Source of the DNA: Paenibacillus sp. JZ16 | GTDB taxonomy: Bacteria; Bacillota; Bacilli; Paenibacillales; Paenibacillaceae | Direction of reading: 5' to 3' | DNA: 64,000 nt | Assembly: GCF_015326965.1 (NCBI RefSeq) | Contig: NZ_CP017659.1 | Coordinates: forward strand, 372,001-436,000 | Shown: in pieces, positions 8,386 to 17,096 of the stretch | Layout of the letters: each line of letters starts with the position of its first letter | How positions within the stretch are numbered: position 1 is the stretch's first letter | The notes under the pieces: generated by a model | Told to the model about the DNA's origin: nothing | Database searches by the model: none | Seen by the model: only the letters and a program-made list of their open reading frames with translations | Position numbers and translations under genes: made by a program

Positions 8386-9972
8386 ATGAATCCGACGAAT
8401 AAAATGACGATTACCGTGCTGGCCACCAGCGACTTACACGGACATCTGTACCCTACGGATTACCGGACACGGGACGAAAGGGATATGGGACTCGGCAAGC
8501 TGGCGTCCCTAATCCGTGAAGAGCGGCTTATCCATCCGGATCTGTTGCTGATCGATAACGGAGATTTGATTCAAGGCTCTCCGCTGGCTTCCTATGCAGT
8601 TAAAAGCAGAACGGATATCCATCCGTTGATTGGTGCGCTGAATGAGCTGGGCTACGATGCAGCTGTTCCGGGTAACCATGAATTCAATTATGGTATGGAG
8701 ACGCTTGAAATAGCGGTGCAGGATTCCCGGTTTCCTTGGTTGTCAGCCGGAATCCGGTTGCAGGATAGCAAGGAGCCCGCCTTTGGTAAGCCTTATCTAA
8801 TCAAGCACATCGGTGGCATCCGGGTGGCGGTTCTGGGTGTGACGACACACTACATTCCGAGCTGGGAGAATCCGTCCCACATTCAGGGTCTCGAATTCCA
8901 AGACGCATTGGAAACCGTGAAGGAATGGGTGCCGCGCATCCGTCTGGAGGAGCACCCCGATGTGATGATCGTGGCGTACCACGGCGGATTTGAGTGCGAT
9001 ATGGAAACCGGGGAGCCGGCGGAAAGCATCACCGGGGAGAACCAGGCTTATGCCATGTGTGCCGAGGTGAAGGGCATCGATGTGCTCATCACCGGGCATC
9101 AGCATCGGCTGCTGGCCGCGCAGGTCCACGGAGTGACAGTTGTCCAACCCGGCTTCAATGGACAGGCCATCGGCAAGATCCGTGTGGATCTGGTTAAGGC
9201 ACAGGAACGCTGGATGGTTGTGGAGAAACGGGCCGAGTTGCTGCGACCGGACACTGGGACAACGACTGACACAGTGGTGTTAGCTTCCAGCCAGCAGTTG
9301 GAAGAACGGACCCAGGCATGGCTCGACGAGCCGATCGGACGAGTCGAGGGTGACATGGGCATGAACGATCCTACAGCCTGCCGGCTGGCGGAGCATCCTT
9401 TTATCGAGTTTATCCATCGCGTGCAGATGGAATATGCGGGTGTCAACGTTTCATGTACGTCATTACTCAGTGAAGATTCCAAGGGGTTCGGAGAGGTTAT
9501 TACAAGACGAGATATCCTTACGAATTTCTTATATCCGAATACGTTGGTCGTTCTTCGTCTGACCGGACGCGACATCCGGGACGCGCTGGAACAGACAGCC
9601 TGTTATTTTACGGTCGGCCCAGGCGGGACTCCTGCCGTGAATCCGGCATATATGAAGCCGAAACCGCAGCACTATAATTACGACATGTGGGAAGGCATTG
9701 AATATACATTAAACATTGCATGCGCGCCGGGATCAAGGGTCAGCAGATTGAAATATAACGGCGCAGACTTGCCGGGCGGGATGGAGCTGGATGTGGTCCT
9801 GAACAGCTACCGGGCCAGAGGAGGAGGGGATTACAGTATGTTCCAAGGGAAGAGAGTGATGCGGGAGATACTGATCGACACCGCGGAGTTAGTGGAACAG
9901 TATATCTTGGAGCGCGGAAGCATCCCAGCTGCTTGTAATCACAATTGGAATATTGTCATTGAGAGGAAATAG
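8386..9972 (+). CDS. 5'-nucleotidase / 2',3'-cyclic phosphodiesterase-family metallophosphoesterase
   Basis: A protein of 528 residues with the two-domain UshA/CpdB/YfkN layout. The N-terminal calcineurin-like domain has its dimetal motifs in order: DLHGH (D16, H18), NGDLIQG (D60), GNHEF (N97, H98), YHGG and GHQH. The C-terminal nucleotidase domain, from about residue 310, contains the typical RRDILTNFLYPNTLV. It has no signal peptide, unlike most family members, so it probably acts inside the cell. The start is the ATG preceded by AGGAG seven bases upstream; an ATG 42 bases earlier lacks a ribosome site. It diverges from phnD across a PhoP box, which suggests a role in recovering phosphate from nucleotides or phosphate esters. 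Confidence 0.88.
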   Translation: MNPTNKMTITVLATSDLHGHLYPTDYRTRDERDMGLGKLASLIREERLIHPDLLLIDNGDLIQGSPLASYAVKSRTDIHPLIGALNELGYDAAVPGNHEFNYGMETLEIAVQDSRFPWLSAGIRLQDSKEPAFGKPYLIKHIGGIRVAVLGVTTHYIPSWENPSHIQGLEFQDALETVKEWVPRIRLEEHPDVMIVAYHGGFECDMETGEPAESITGENQAYAMCAEVKGIDVLITGHQHRLLAAQVHGVTVVQPGFNGQAIGKIRVDLVKAQERWMVVEKRAELLRPDTGTTTDTVVLASSQQLEERTQAWLDEPIGRVEGDMGMNDPTACRLAEHPFIEFIHRVQMEYAGVNVSCTSLLSEDSKGFGEVITRRDILTNFLYPNTLVVLRLTGRDIRDALEQTACYFTVGPGGTPAVNPAYMKPKPQHYNYDMWEGIEYTLNIACAPGSRVSRLKYNGADLPGGMELDVVLNSYRARGGGDYSMFQGKRVMREILIDTAELVEQYILERGSIPAACNHNWNIVIERK

Positions 9973-10075
9973 CTTGCTGGTGATTGTTAACTTAAGGAGA
10001 GGCTTTAAATCGATCAACTTGTGTCACGGAACAGTCCTTACCATCGCGGATTGCGTACAAATTTATTTAGCCCTC

Positions 10076-10109
10076 TTGACTTTATACCTAACTAGAGAGT
10101 TTATACTCT
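10076..10109 (+). promoter_or_regulatory. MerR-type promoter with long spacer and palindrome
   Basis: A -35 TTGACT (10076-10081) and a -10 TATACT (10102-10107) are separated by 20 bases. This is the over-long spacing typical of promoters that MerR proteins activate by twisting DNA. A perfect palindrome AGAGT-TTAT-ACTCT (10096-10109) overlaps the -10, and TTTATAC occurs twice 19 bases apart. It lies 30-65 bases before the MerR gene, so it is probably autoregulated. Confidence 0.6.
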
Positions 10110-10140
10110 AACCAATAAATCAAGATAGAGGGTGAAAGCA

Positions 10141-10968
10141 TTGTTTAAAATCAGCGAGTTTTCCAGGCTGAGTCGAATTCCGTTACAAACTCTGCGCTAT
10201 TATGATCAGCTCGGAATCCTGAAGCCAGCCATGACCGATGAATCGACGGGATATCGGTATTATTTCGCCGAACAACTACTGGAGATCAACCGTATCGTCA
10301 TATATAAGGAATTGGGATTTACATTACAGCAGATCGCGTTGCTCCTTCATGAAGATATATCAACAGAACAGATTCGGGGCATGCTGAGGCTCAAGGAGAG
10401 TGAAATCGAGCGGCAGCTTGATATGGAGCGCTCTAGGCTTGTCCGGGTAAAAGAAAGAATGCAGCTCCTGGAACGTGAAGGAAAAGTAAATAATAAACAA
10501 GAGGTTGTCTTGAAACGCGTTGAAGCCATGCACATGATCACGTATGCTTCCCATGGCACCGTTGAGGATATCCCAAGCCTTTTCGAAATGTTCGATGGGC
10601 TGCATGATGGCCGAGCCAAGTCTCTATTATACGGTCCGCAGACGTTGTTGTGGAACGTATCCGGCAGCAAGGAGCATGTGTTTGAGTTCGAAGCTGGTTA
10701 TGCCGTGAAATCGGACACCTTCAAGCTGCCGGAGCATCTCCAGTATCGATCCCTGCCTTCTGAGACCATGGCCACACTGTTATTTCGCTCGGATTCGGCG
10801 TACTCCGAATCGGCCTGCCTGGATCTTGCCGAATGGATTGAGCAGCATGGTTATCTCGTTCGAAGCGACCAGCCCGGAAGAGAAACTTATGTGCCTTTAT
10901 CAGGTGAGCCGGGGGTTTGTCTCATCGAAATTCAATTGCCAATTGAATACGAAGAGGAACGAGCATGA
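10141..10968 (+). CDS. MerR-family transcriptional regulator with effector-binding domain
   Basis: The product has 275 residues. It has an N-terminal winged helix-turn-helix (FKISEFSRLSRIPLQTLRYY and the wing GYRYYF), a long dimerisation helix at about 75-125, and a C-terminal GyrI/BmrR-like effector domain. TTG is taken as start because AGGG lies eight bases before it and family members begin at this residue; a GTG three codons upstream is the alternative. The stop overlaps the start of the exporter gene by four bases (ATGA), so the pair resembles BmrR-Bmr or BltR-Blt, in which the regulator senses the compounds the exporter removes. Confidence 0.9.
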   Translation: MFKISEFSRLSRIPLQTLRYYDQLGILKPAMTDESTGYRYYFAEQLLEINRIVIYKELGFTLQQIALLLHEDISTEQIRGMLRLKESEIERQLDMERSRLVRVKERMQLLEREGKVNNKQEVVLKRVEAMHMITYASHGTVEDIPSLFEMFDGLHDGRAKSLLYGPQTLLWNVSGSKEHVFEFEAGYAVKSDTFKLPEHLQYRSLPSETMATLLFRSDSAYSESACLDLAEWIEQHGYLVRSDQPGRETYVPLSGEPGVCLIEIQLPIEYEEERA

Positions 10969-12137
10969 GTAATAAATGGATCGTTTATTTGCTTGCCCTG
11001 GCCGTGTTTCTCATTGGAACGATCGAGTACATCATAAGCGGAATTCTTCCCATCGTAGCGGAGGATCTAGGCATTGCGACGTCCACCGCTGGATCATTCG
11101 TAACGACATTCGCCCTTTCTGCAGCGATAGGCGCACCCGTAGTGGTCGCCGCAACCATCCGGGTGGACCGAAAAAAAATGCTTCTCGTCATGCTCGGCAT
11201 ATTTATTTTCAGCAGCTGTTTCGTCTATGTTAGTGACTCACTTGAAATGATGCTGATGACTCGAATGATCCAGGGACTCAGCGGTGGAACAGCCACGGTC
11301 ATTGCTATGGCCGTAGCCACGCGCATGGTTGAAGAACGGAATCGGGGCCGTGCGATCGGCACCATATTGATGGGACTTAGCAGCTCCCTGGTGCTCGGCG
11401 TGCCGATCGGCACGTTCTTGAGTGAAACCATGGGATGGAGAACCTTATTCGTCATTGCTGGCTTGCTGATGGTGATTCCGTTCTTGGCGGTCGTTTCCAA
11501 AGTTCCGTCCATTACGGAGCAAAAAGCCATTACACTTAGAATGCAGCTGTCGATATTAAAAGATAAAAAAATGGTGCTGGCTGTAGTCATTACGCTGTTC
11601 TATATCGGAGGATACTCATCGCTATTTACGTATATATCCCCCTATCTTCAGCAGAATAGTGAGTTATCCGCAACGGCGCTTTCCGGTATTCTATTGATCT
11701 CGGGGATATGCAGCTTTGTTGGCTCCAAATTCGGAGGGGGGATAGCGGATACGAAGGGATCCAGATTCACGATCTACGCCGGTCTGTCCATCCAAGCGGG
11801 AACGTTGCTGCTATTGTCTTGGTTCAACGGCTCGATCTACGCTGTTGTTCCATTCATCATGTTATGGATGGCCGCCACATGGGCGACATCTCCAGCACAG
11901 CAGTTGTACTTAGTTACCCTGGTCCCGCAATCGCCGGATATTGCCTTAAGCGTCAACACTTCGTTTATCCAATTTGGCTTCGCCCTCGGCTCAGGAATCG
12001 GCGGATTGGTGATCAGCAGCTCCTCCATTGACAATCTGGGGTGGTCCGGGTTTGTCATGGTTTTGGTAGCGCTCTTGCTTGCAGTTCGGTTGTTCGCTAA
12101 TGATAAAAATAACTATGACAACCCTTGTCACTATTAG
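10965..12137 (+). CDS. MFS exporter (DHA1 family)
   Basis: The protein has 390 residues with 12 predicted membrane segments. It has the drug:H+ antiporter type loop after TM2 (RVDRKKML) and a conserved Gly-Pro-like stretch in TM5 (VLGVPIGTFLSETMGWR), matching AraJ/YdhP-like DHA1 transporters. Translation is coupled to the upstream MerR gene. The likely role is export of a toxic or signalling compound recognised by that regulator; the substrate is unknown. The end of the gene has no terminator before the next gene. Confidence 0.88.
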   Translation: MSNKWIVYLLALAVFLIGTIEYIISGILPIVAEDLGIATSTAGSFVTTFALSAAIGAPVVVAATIRVDRKKMLLVMLGIFIFSSCFVYVSDSLEMMLMTRMIQGLSGGTATVIAMAVATRMVEERNRGRAIGTILMGLSSSLVLGVPIGTFLSETMGWRTLFVIAGLLMVIPFLAVVSKVPSITEQKAITLRMQLSILKDKKMVLAVVITLFYIGGYSSLFTYISPYLQQNSELSATALSGILLISGICSFVGSKFGGGIADTKGSRFTIYAGLSIQAGTLLLLSWFNGSIYAVVPFIMLWMAATWATSPAQQLYLVTLVPQSPDIALSVNTSFIQFGFALGSGIGGLVISSSSIDNLGWSGFVMVLVALLLAVRLFANDKNNYDNPCHY

Positions 12138-12222
12138 CAGATATGATGAACTTAAGGATGATCATCTTACATCCTATCCATCAAATATTGAACTTAGTTT
12201 CTTAGAAAGGGATGAATCAATC

Positions 12223-12723
12223 ATGTATACAACCGTTTCTGATTTTATTACAGAATGGAAGAGGGAAGCTGAATTAACACAAAAGGTGTTAGACAGTTTG
12301 ACGGATGAATCTTTACAACAGCAGGTATATCCTGAAGGCAGGACGCTGGGGAGAATTGCTTGGCATTTCGTAACGAACACCCCTGAATATTTGACTGAAT
12401 TCGGGCTTGTTCTCCATCAGGTGCAAGATTCAGATGATGTACCGGCCGCGAAACAAATCGCCGAAACTTTTAGAAAAATAAGTTCAGAGGTAGCGACGGC
12501 TCTTGAAGCACAATGGACGGATGAAAGTTTAAAACAAATCCAAAATGCCTTTGGACGTCAGGAATCAAATGCTACCATCTTTATGGGATTGATTAAGCAC
12601 ATTGCTCATCATAGAGGGCAGGTCACCGTTCTTATGCGTCAGTCGGGATTGAATATCCCTGCGGTATATGGTCCTTCAAAGGAAGGTTGGATACAAATGG
12701 GAGTCGCAAACCCGCCGCTTTGA
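12223..12723 (+). CDS. DinB-family (DinB_2) metal-binding four-helix protein
   Basis: The product has 166 residues. Two histidine clusters are characteristic of DinB-like proteins: one in the first half (RIAWHFVTNTPEYL) and the HHRGQ motif near the C-terminus (HIAHHRGQVTVLMRQ). Together these form the metal site of the DinB/YfiT four-helix bundle fold; many members are thiol-dependent transferases or have no known reaction. The ATG has GAAAGGGA upstream. A longer in-frame opening runs back over the end of the MFS gene, but its 5' part is not coding-like. A strong terminator follows. Confidence 0.82.
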   Translation: MYTTVSDFITEWKREAELTQKVLDSLTDESLQQQVYPEGRTLGRIAWHFVTNTPEYLTEFGLVLHQVQDSDDVPAAKQIAETFRKISSEVATALEAQWTDESLKQIQNAFGRQESNATIFMGLIKHIAHHRGQVTVLMRQSGLNIPAVYGPSKEGWIQMGVANPPL

Positions 12724-12761
12724 ACATGAATGAACTCGGATATTAAGAACAAACACGCAAT

Positions 12762-12788
12762 AAAGTCGCGAACAAACGCGGCTTTTTT
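12762..12788 (+). terminator. Terminator after the DinB-like gene
   Basis: A nine-pair stem AAAGTCGCG/CGCGGCTTT (one G-T pair) with a six-base loop is followed by six T. Confidence 0.85.
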
Positions 12789-12888
12789 GTTTAACGATGT
12801 AATGGCATGAACATTTTCATCCCTGCGTTGCAGTTTTTATAGTAAAATGGAATGTGTGGGTTTTACCATAGATGAGTGTCGTGACTTT

Positions 12889-14121
12889 ATGGAAGAGGAG
12901 TTATTGAGGCAAGTGAATAAGTTATATTCAACATGGTTCGGAAGTTATTGGAGCCCTTATCTGGTTATGGCTCTGGCCGGTATTCTCAGCGCGGTTTACT
13001 TCGGAATCACCCATACGGTGTGGGCGGTAACCGGTGAGTTTACCCGTTTCGGGGGACATATTCTGGAATTCATCGGGGTAGATGTGTCGGATTGGGCGTA
13101 TTTCGACCTCGTACATATGAACGGAACGACTTGGACGCGGACCGACGGCTGGATCGTATGGGGCATGTTTATCGGAGCCCTCATTACGATTCTGCTGAGC
13201 AGCAATTTCAAGATCCGAATGCCGAGACAGAAACGGCGGTACGTTCAGGGATTTGCCGGAGGAATCATCGCGGGCTTCGGAGCCCGGCTGGCTCTGGGCT
13301 GCAATCTCGCAGCCTTTTTTACCGGCGTCCCACAATTCTCCCTTCATTCCTGGATCTTTATCGTTGCTACCGGCGCGGGCACATTCTTAGGTGCTCGGCT
13401 GGTTAACACAAGATGGTGGAAAGGGAAGCCCGTCCTGAAAATGGGCGGTACCGTGTCTTCCCTTAAAACGGGTAAGAACCGGCAACCCCTATTGGGGGGT
13501 ATGCTAGGTCTTGCGTACATCGCGCTGATCGTATACTTCTACGCAACAGGTCGCACGATGTTGGGGACAGCCGCCCTTTTCGGAGCGGCATTCGGTATTC
13601 TGATCGAACGGGGGCAGATCTGCTTTACTTCCGCTTTCCGCGATCTGTGGATCAGCGGCCGGGCTACGATGACAAAAGCGATTGCCGTCGGTATGGCGGT
13701 CAGCTCTGTCGCTACACTTATCGTTATTCTTGTATACGGTCTGGACCCGATTACAAAAATTGCCGCCCCAAGCACCTTTATCGGCGGATTGCTCTTCGGC
13801 TTGGGTATTGTTATGGCCGGCGGTTGCGAAACCGGCATGATGTACCGGCTGATGGAGGGACAAGTTGTCTTTTTACCCGTGTTTATCGGCAATATAATAG
13901 GTGCAACTGCTTTGGCATATGCATGGGATCATATGGGGATATTTAACCTTCTCGTGAAGAGCGGCTCGCCTATCAACCTGATCACCGCCATGGGTCCGGC
14001 CGGTGCATTGATCATTACGCTGCTTGTACTCGGGGGCGGATTCGCTGTCGCCGCATACTGGCAAAAAAACTACCGCTTCGGCGTTGGATTCAAGAAAGGG
14101 GATGCAACCCATGTCCGTTGA
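12889..14121 (+). CDS. tsuA: YeeE/YedE-family thiosulfate transporter (TsuA-like)
   Basis: The integral membrane protein has about 410 residues and roughly nine hydrophobic segments. It shows the duplicated sulfur-transport repeat with the key cysteines: GCN (Cys138), ICFTSAFRDL (Cys245) and GGCETGMMYR (Cys313). In the characterised TsuA/YeeE, conserved cysteines pass thiosulfate through the membrane. The next gene encodes a TusA-like sulfur carrier and overlaps by 11 bases, matching the known TsuA-TsuB pairing. The start is uncertain: ATG 12889 is chosen, but ATG 12847 and GTG 12913 are in frame, and a TATAGT at 12839-12844 looks like a -10, which argues against the 12847 start. Confidence 0.85.
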   Translation: MEEELLRQVNKLYSTWFGSYWSPYLVMALAGILSAVYFGITHTVWAVTGEFTRFGGHILEFIGVDVSDWAYFDLVHMNGTTWTRTDGWIVWGMFIGALITILLSSNFKIRMPRQKRRYVQGFAGGIIAGFGARLALGCNLAAFFTGVPQFSLHSWIFIVATGAGTFLGARLVNTRWWKGKPVLKMGGTVSSLKTGKNRQPLLGGMLGLAYIALIVYFYATGRTMLGTAALFGAAFGILIERGQICFTSAFRDLWISGRATMTKAIAVGMAVSSVATLIVILVYGLDPITKIAAPSTFIGGLLFGLGIVMAGGCETGMMYRLMEGQVVFLPVFIGNIIGATALAYAWDHMGIFNLLVKSGSPINLITAMGPAGALIITLLVLGGGFAVAAYWQKNYRFGVGFKKGDATHVR

Positions 14122-14338
14122 TTTCACACTGGATCTCCGGGGGGAATCTTGTCCTTACCCGGTCATCTACACACTCGAAACACTCCGTGATATGAAAAAA
14201 GGGCAGACGCTTCAGGTCATTTCGGACTGTCCGTCCGCTTTTCGGAACGTGCCGGAGGAAGTCGTCAAACACGGCTATACCATGGCACAGGAGCCGGTCA
14301 AAAACGGCCAGGAATTCAGCCTGTTTATCCAGGCGTAA
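14111..14338 (+). CDS. TusA-family sulfur carrier protein (TsuB/YeeD-like)
   Basis: A small protein of 75 residues with the hallmark Cys-Pro-x-Pro motif near the N-terminus (RGESCPYPVIY, Cys14), where a persulfide is carried. The rest is the compact TusA alpha/beta fold. It overlaps the transporter gene and so is translated from the same message; its probable task is to accept the sulfur of imported thiosulfate and hand it to cysteine or cofactor synthesis. An AAAGGGG site serves the ATG; a second ATG three codons earlier is possible. Confidence 0.9.
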   Translation: MSVDFTLDLRGESCPYPVIYTLETLRDMKKGQTLQVISDCPSAFRNVPEEVVKHGYTMAQEPVKNGQEFSLFIQA

Positions 14339-14351
14339 TATCATAATTGCG

Positions 14352-14384
14352 TAAAAAGCCTCCCTTCTAAAAGGGGGCTTTTTC
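14352..14384 (+). terminator. Terminator of the tsuA-tusA operon
   Basis: AAAAAGCCTCCCTT and AAGGGGGCTTTTT form a long stem with a CTAA-type loop and T-run. Confidence 0.88.
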
Positions 14385-14392
14385 CTATTATC

Positions 14393-14428
14393 AGGTTAGC
14401 CAGAATCTTCTGGTTGGCCTTTTTTTTG
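14393..14428 (+). terminator. Second, tandem terminator
   Basis: A stem CCAGAA/TTCTGG extends outward to GGCC and is followed by eight T. It stands directly behind the first terminator, giving a double stop before the XRE-AbrB gene. Confidence 0.65.
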
Positions 14429-14546
14429 CGGTCGTTTTTATGTGTGACTGTTCTGCGGCAACTGAAAGCAACATGAAATGTTATCCTTAATTACTGGTTT
14501 ACTCGGAATCTGACTTTATAATGAGAACAAAGGATGTGAGCTCCAT

Positions 14547-14987
14547 ATGATTAATATGAATTTGAAGAAATTGCGAAAGATGCACCGATTCACCCAAGAA
14601 GAAGTTGCCGAAAAGATCGGCGTTTCAAGACAAGCCGTGGCGAAGTGGGAAAGTGGAGAGACTGTACCGGATATTCAACATTGTACAGCTCTTGCGGATC
14701 TGTATGGCGTGGTATTGGATGATCTGGTCCATTATTCCGATAAGCATTCAGACATCGGCCTGCGTCCGAAGGGAAAACATATTTTCGGCATGGTACGGGT
14801 CGGGGAACGTGGTCAGATCGTAATTCCCAAAAAAGCCAGGGATATATTCGATATACGCCCCGGGGATAGTCTGGTGGTTCTGGGAGACGAGGCGCAGAAG
14901 GGAATTGCCATTATGAAAAGCGAAGGCTTGCTGCAGTTTGCAGAGGATATATTAAATGCCCAGACATTCAAGGAGGAAGATGAGTAA
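14547..14987 (+). CDS. XRE helix-turn-helix / AbrB-like fusion regulator
   Basis: The product has 146 residues with two DNA-binding modules. Residues about 5-60 form an XRE/Cro-type helix-turn-helix (FTQEEVAEKIGVSRQAVAKW). Residues about 78-125 form an AbrB/SpoVT swapped-hairpin domain (VRVGERGQIVIPKKARDIF, then GDSLVVLGD). Each module is common alone; here they are joined in one chain. A -10 TATAAT (14517-14522) lies 25 bases before the gene and a GGATGTGAG site precedes the ATG. It stands alone between terminators, so its target genes cannot be read from context. Confidence 0.88.
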   Translation: MINMNLKKLRKMHRFTQEEVAEKIGVSRQAVAKWESGETVPDIQHCTALADLYGVVLDDLVHYSDKHSDIGLRPKGKHIFGMVRVGERGQIVIPKKARDIFDIRPGDSLVVLGDEAQKGIAIMKSEGLLQFAEDILNAQTFKEEDE

Positions 14988-15100
14988 TTGCCATCCAAAC
15001 GATGAACGTTGCACGGGTCTGGGTGTCATGTCAAGGCGTCAGCTTTGGCCGGTTATATAAAAACTCAAGGGAACATCGCCATTTCAAGCTGTAGAGTTTG

Positions 15101-15143
15101 AAAGGCTCTCCAAGTTATTTTGAATGACTTGGAGAGCTTTTTA
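15101..15143. terminator. Bidirectional terminator between convergent genes
   Basis: AAAGGCTCTCCAAGT and ACTTGGAGAGCTTTTT pair over about 14 bases. It closes the XRE-AbrB gene (+) and the DUF4261 gene (-). The stretch 14988-15100 holds no recognisable feature. Confidence 0.85.
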
Positions 15144-15163
15144 ATGTGGAAGATTACGTTGAA

Positions 15164-16285
15164 TCAGAACTTGATTTTAAGTGTGTCACCATCAAGATAA
15201 ACTCCGTCGGAACGCATAATCGGCAGCTTCTGTTCCGCCGAAAAGCCGATGGTTTCCCCGTCCCTTAGTGTGACGTTCTGTTCAACGATATATAAAGAAA
15301 TATCCATCAGGAATTCACGAAGCTCGGCAGGTGTTACCTGGCTGTCCAGCACTTCGATCTCGTCTTTACCAAAGGCTCTGAGTCCATAGGTATAACCATT
15401 GACTCCGGATTCCGTGCGTACGAGCCCGAAGTATACGAGATTTAACAGCGGAAACAGATCGTCGGATTTCATGGTTTCAGCCATTTCCACAAAGAGCTCG
15501 GGCTGAAATACCGTGCCGGATGAATAGAGACCGACGGCATTAGGCAGTTTCAAACAGCTCGCCGCCAGCTTGGTGTACATCCTGCCGCTATCAAGCGGGG
15601 AGGCAGCACGCGAAAACACAGCCAGAATAAGCTGACTGACATGGGTTTTGGTTACCTCTACTGCCTCTGGCCACAGGTAGTTTCCTTGCGCGTAATGCTC
15701 AGCCTCGCCATCCGGTACCGGAGCATCAACGAAGCTGACCGCGACCATGCAGCCGTCTGCTTCAATGACCAGAATACCTTCCTTTTCCTCTTCGGAGCTG
15801 CCATTCTCCGGGGAAGAGGAAATATTCCAGTCGTGCTGAAGATTTGCTTTGATCTGCTCCAGGTCGCATTCCGATGAGTTCAACAGAACGAAGCCGTTAA
15901 ATATACCGGAAGATTCGTTGGAGTCCGTCGGGTTATTCTCTGGAGCTTCCCCTGCCTCATAGAGCGCCGCCTGTTTCATCCAATACTCACGAATCATGTT
16001 AACCATGGCTACAGCTTCCTGTTCCGCCGTGGCAGAATGATAGGGCTGCATCTCACTGAATACATGTCCGCAATGCTCGGTGTCTGACGGATTTTCATAA
16101 CCGCCACAGACACCGACCAGCCATTTGCCAAACAGGGTCTTTTTATATTTGAAAATATAATAATGCATGTCGTGAAGATCAAATTCCCCCGCTAATTCGA
16201 TTTTGCTGGGCTTATGACCGAGCTCTTGTTCATTTGCCAGCCATTCGATCATGGAATCCATTGCTGCTTGTTGTTGAACTGTCAT
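15164..16285 (-). CDS. DUF4261 domain protein
   Basis: The cytoplasmic protein has 373 residues and no signal peptide. The C-terminal ~240 residues match the DUF4261 pattern: an opening strand GFVLLNSSECDLEQIKANL, a middle block VAVSFVDAPVPDGEAEHYAQ, then LPLLNLVYFGLV-like and YGLRAFGKDEIEVL segments. The N-terminal ~110 residues (with HYYIFKYKK and a Cys/His patch GVCGGYE...EHCGHVF) are a separate module. No enzyme activity is known for this family and no catalytic motif stands out. AAGGAGA lies seven bases before the ATG. It is transcribed alone, divergent from the acetyltransferase gene. Confidence 0.7.
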   Translation of the reverse strand: MTVQQQAAMDSMIEWLANEQELGHKPSKIELAGEFDLHDMHYYIFKYKKTLFGKWLVGVCGGYENPSDTEHCGHVFSEMQPYHSATAEQEAVAMVNMIREYWMKQAALYEAGEAPENNPTDSNESSGIFNGFVLLNSSECDLEQIKANLQHDWNISSSPENGSSEEEKEGILVIEADGCMVAVSFVDAPVPDGEAEHYAQGNYLWPEAVEVTKTHVSQLILAVFSRAASPLDSGRMYTKLAASCLKLPNAVGLYSSGTVFQPELFVEMAETMKSDDLFPLLNLVYFGLVRTESGVNGYTYGLRAFGKDEIEVLDSQVTPAELREFLMDISLYIVEQNVTLRDGETIGFSAEQKLPIMRSDGVYLDGDTLKIKF

Positions 16286-16488
16286 TGTGTTCCTCTCCTT
16301 GTATATGTACGATAATATAACTGTTATATTCTACCAACCATCATGGGGTTGAGCAATACTAGAAAAAGGCAAATCATTACCAATGAGAGAATGATCCTCG
16401 ACTGCCTTATTCTCAAATATGGGCAGGATCCATACACACCATGTTGAATATATTTTTACATCCATACAGAGATCAAGGAGGTGGGCAG

Positions 16489-16971
16489 GTGGAACTTTTA
16501 AAGGTTTCATATGAACAGAAAACAGTATTACGTAACCTCATGGAACTCTATCAATACGATATGAGCCAATACGAAGCTGAGAGTGAGAATGACGTTAATG
16601 AATTTGGCTTGTACAATTATAAGTATTTAGACCATTACTGGACGGAAGAGGGGCGGTATCCTTACTTTGTAATACAATCAGGGAAGCTGGCCGGGTTTGT
16701 ATTGGTGAGAGTAATAAAAACAGCAAGAGATTTCACTCGAAACTACTCCATGGCGGAATTTTTCATCTTAAAAAAATACCGAAAGCAGGCAATTGGTAAG
16801 GAAGCAGCCTTTAAAGTATTCAAAATGTTTAAAGGCAAGTGGAGTATTGCCTGGTTGGAAAAAAATCGGTCGGCCCAAGCATTTTGGACAAAAATCATCT
16901 CAGAATACACGATCGGCGAATATTCCGAAACAACGTTTTCAGGTAACCCTGCAATTGAATTTAATGCCTAA
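16489..16971 (+). CDS. GNAT-family N-acetyltransferase
   Basis: The product has 160 residues. The GNAT fold is recognisable from strand 4 (YFVIQSGKLAGFVLVRV), strand 5 (AEFFILKKYRKQAIGKEAA, the acetyl-CoA-binding loop) and the C-terminal WLEKNRSAQAFWTKII. The start is a GTG with AAGGAGGTG seven bases upstream; an ATG 48 bases earlier is in frame but precedes that site. The substrate is unknown. Confidence 0.8.
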   Translation: MELLKVSYEQKTVLRNLMELYQYDMSQYEAESENDVNEFGLYNYKYLDHYWTEEGRYPYFVIQSGKLAGFVLVRVIKTARDFTRNYSMAEFFILKKYRKQAIGKEAAFKVFKMFKGKWSIAWLEKNRSAQAFWTKIISEYTIGEYSETTFSGNPAIEFNA

Positions 16972-17096
16972 CAGCTCGTTTGAAAATACGACACATCCGC
17001 ATGATGAGCCATTCAAATAAAAATGAAGAAGCTCGATATAAATCCGATCGGGACGGTCGCCTAACCGTCCTCCACTGAATATATCTGAAGTATCAG

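Noticed and set aside
17051..17070. GGACGGT/ACCGTCC hairpin as terminator of the acetyltransferase gene
   Set aside because: A perfect stem but no T-run on either strand; kept only as a remark in the propeller-gene entry.
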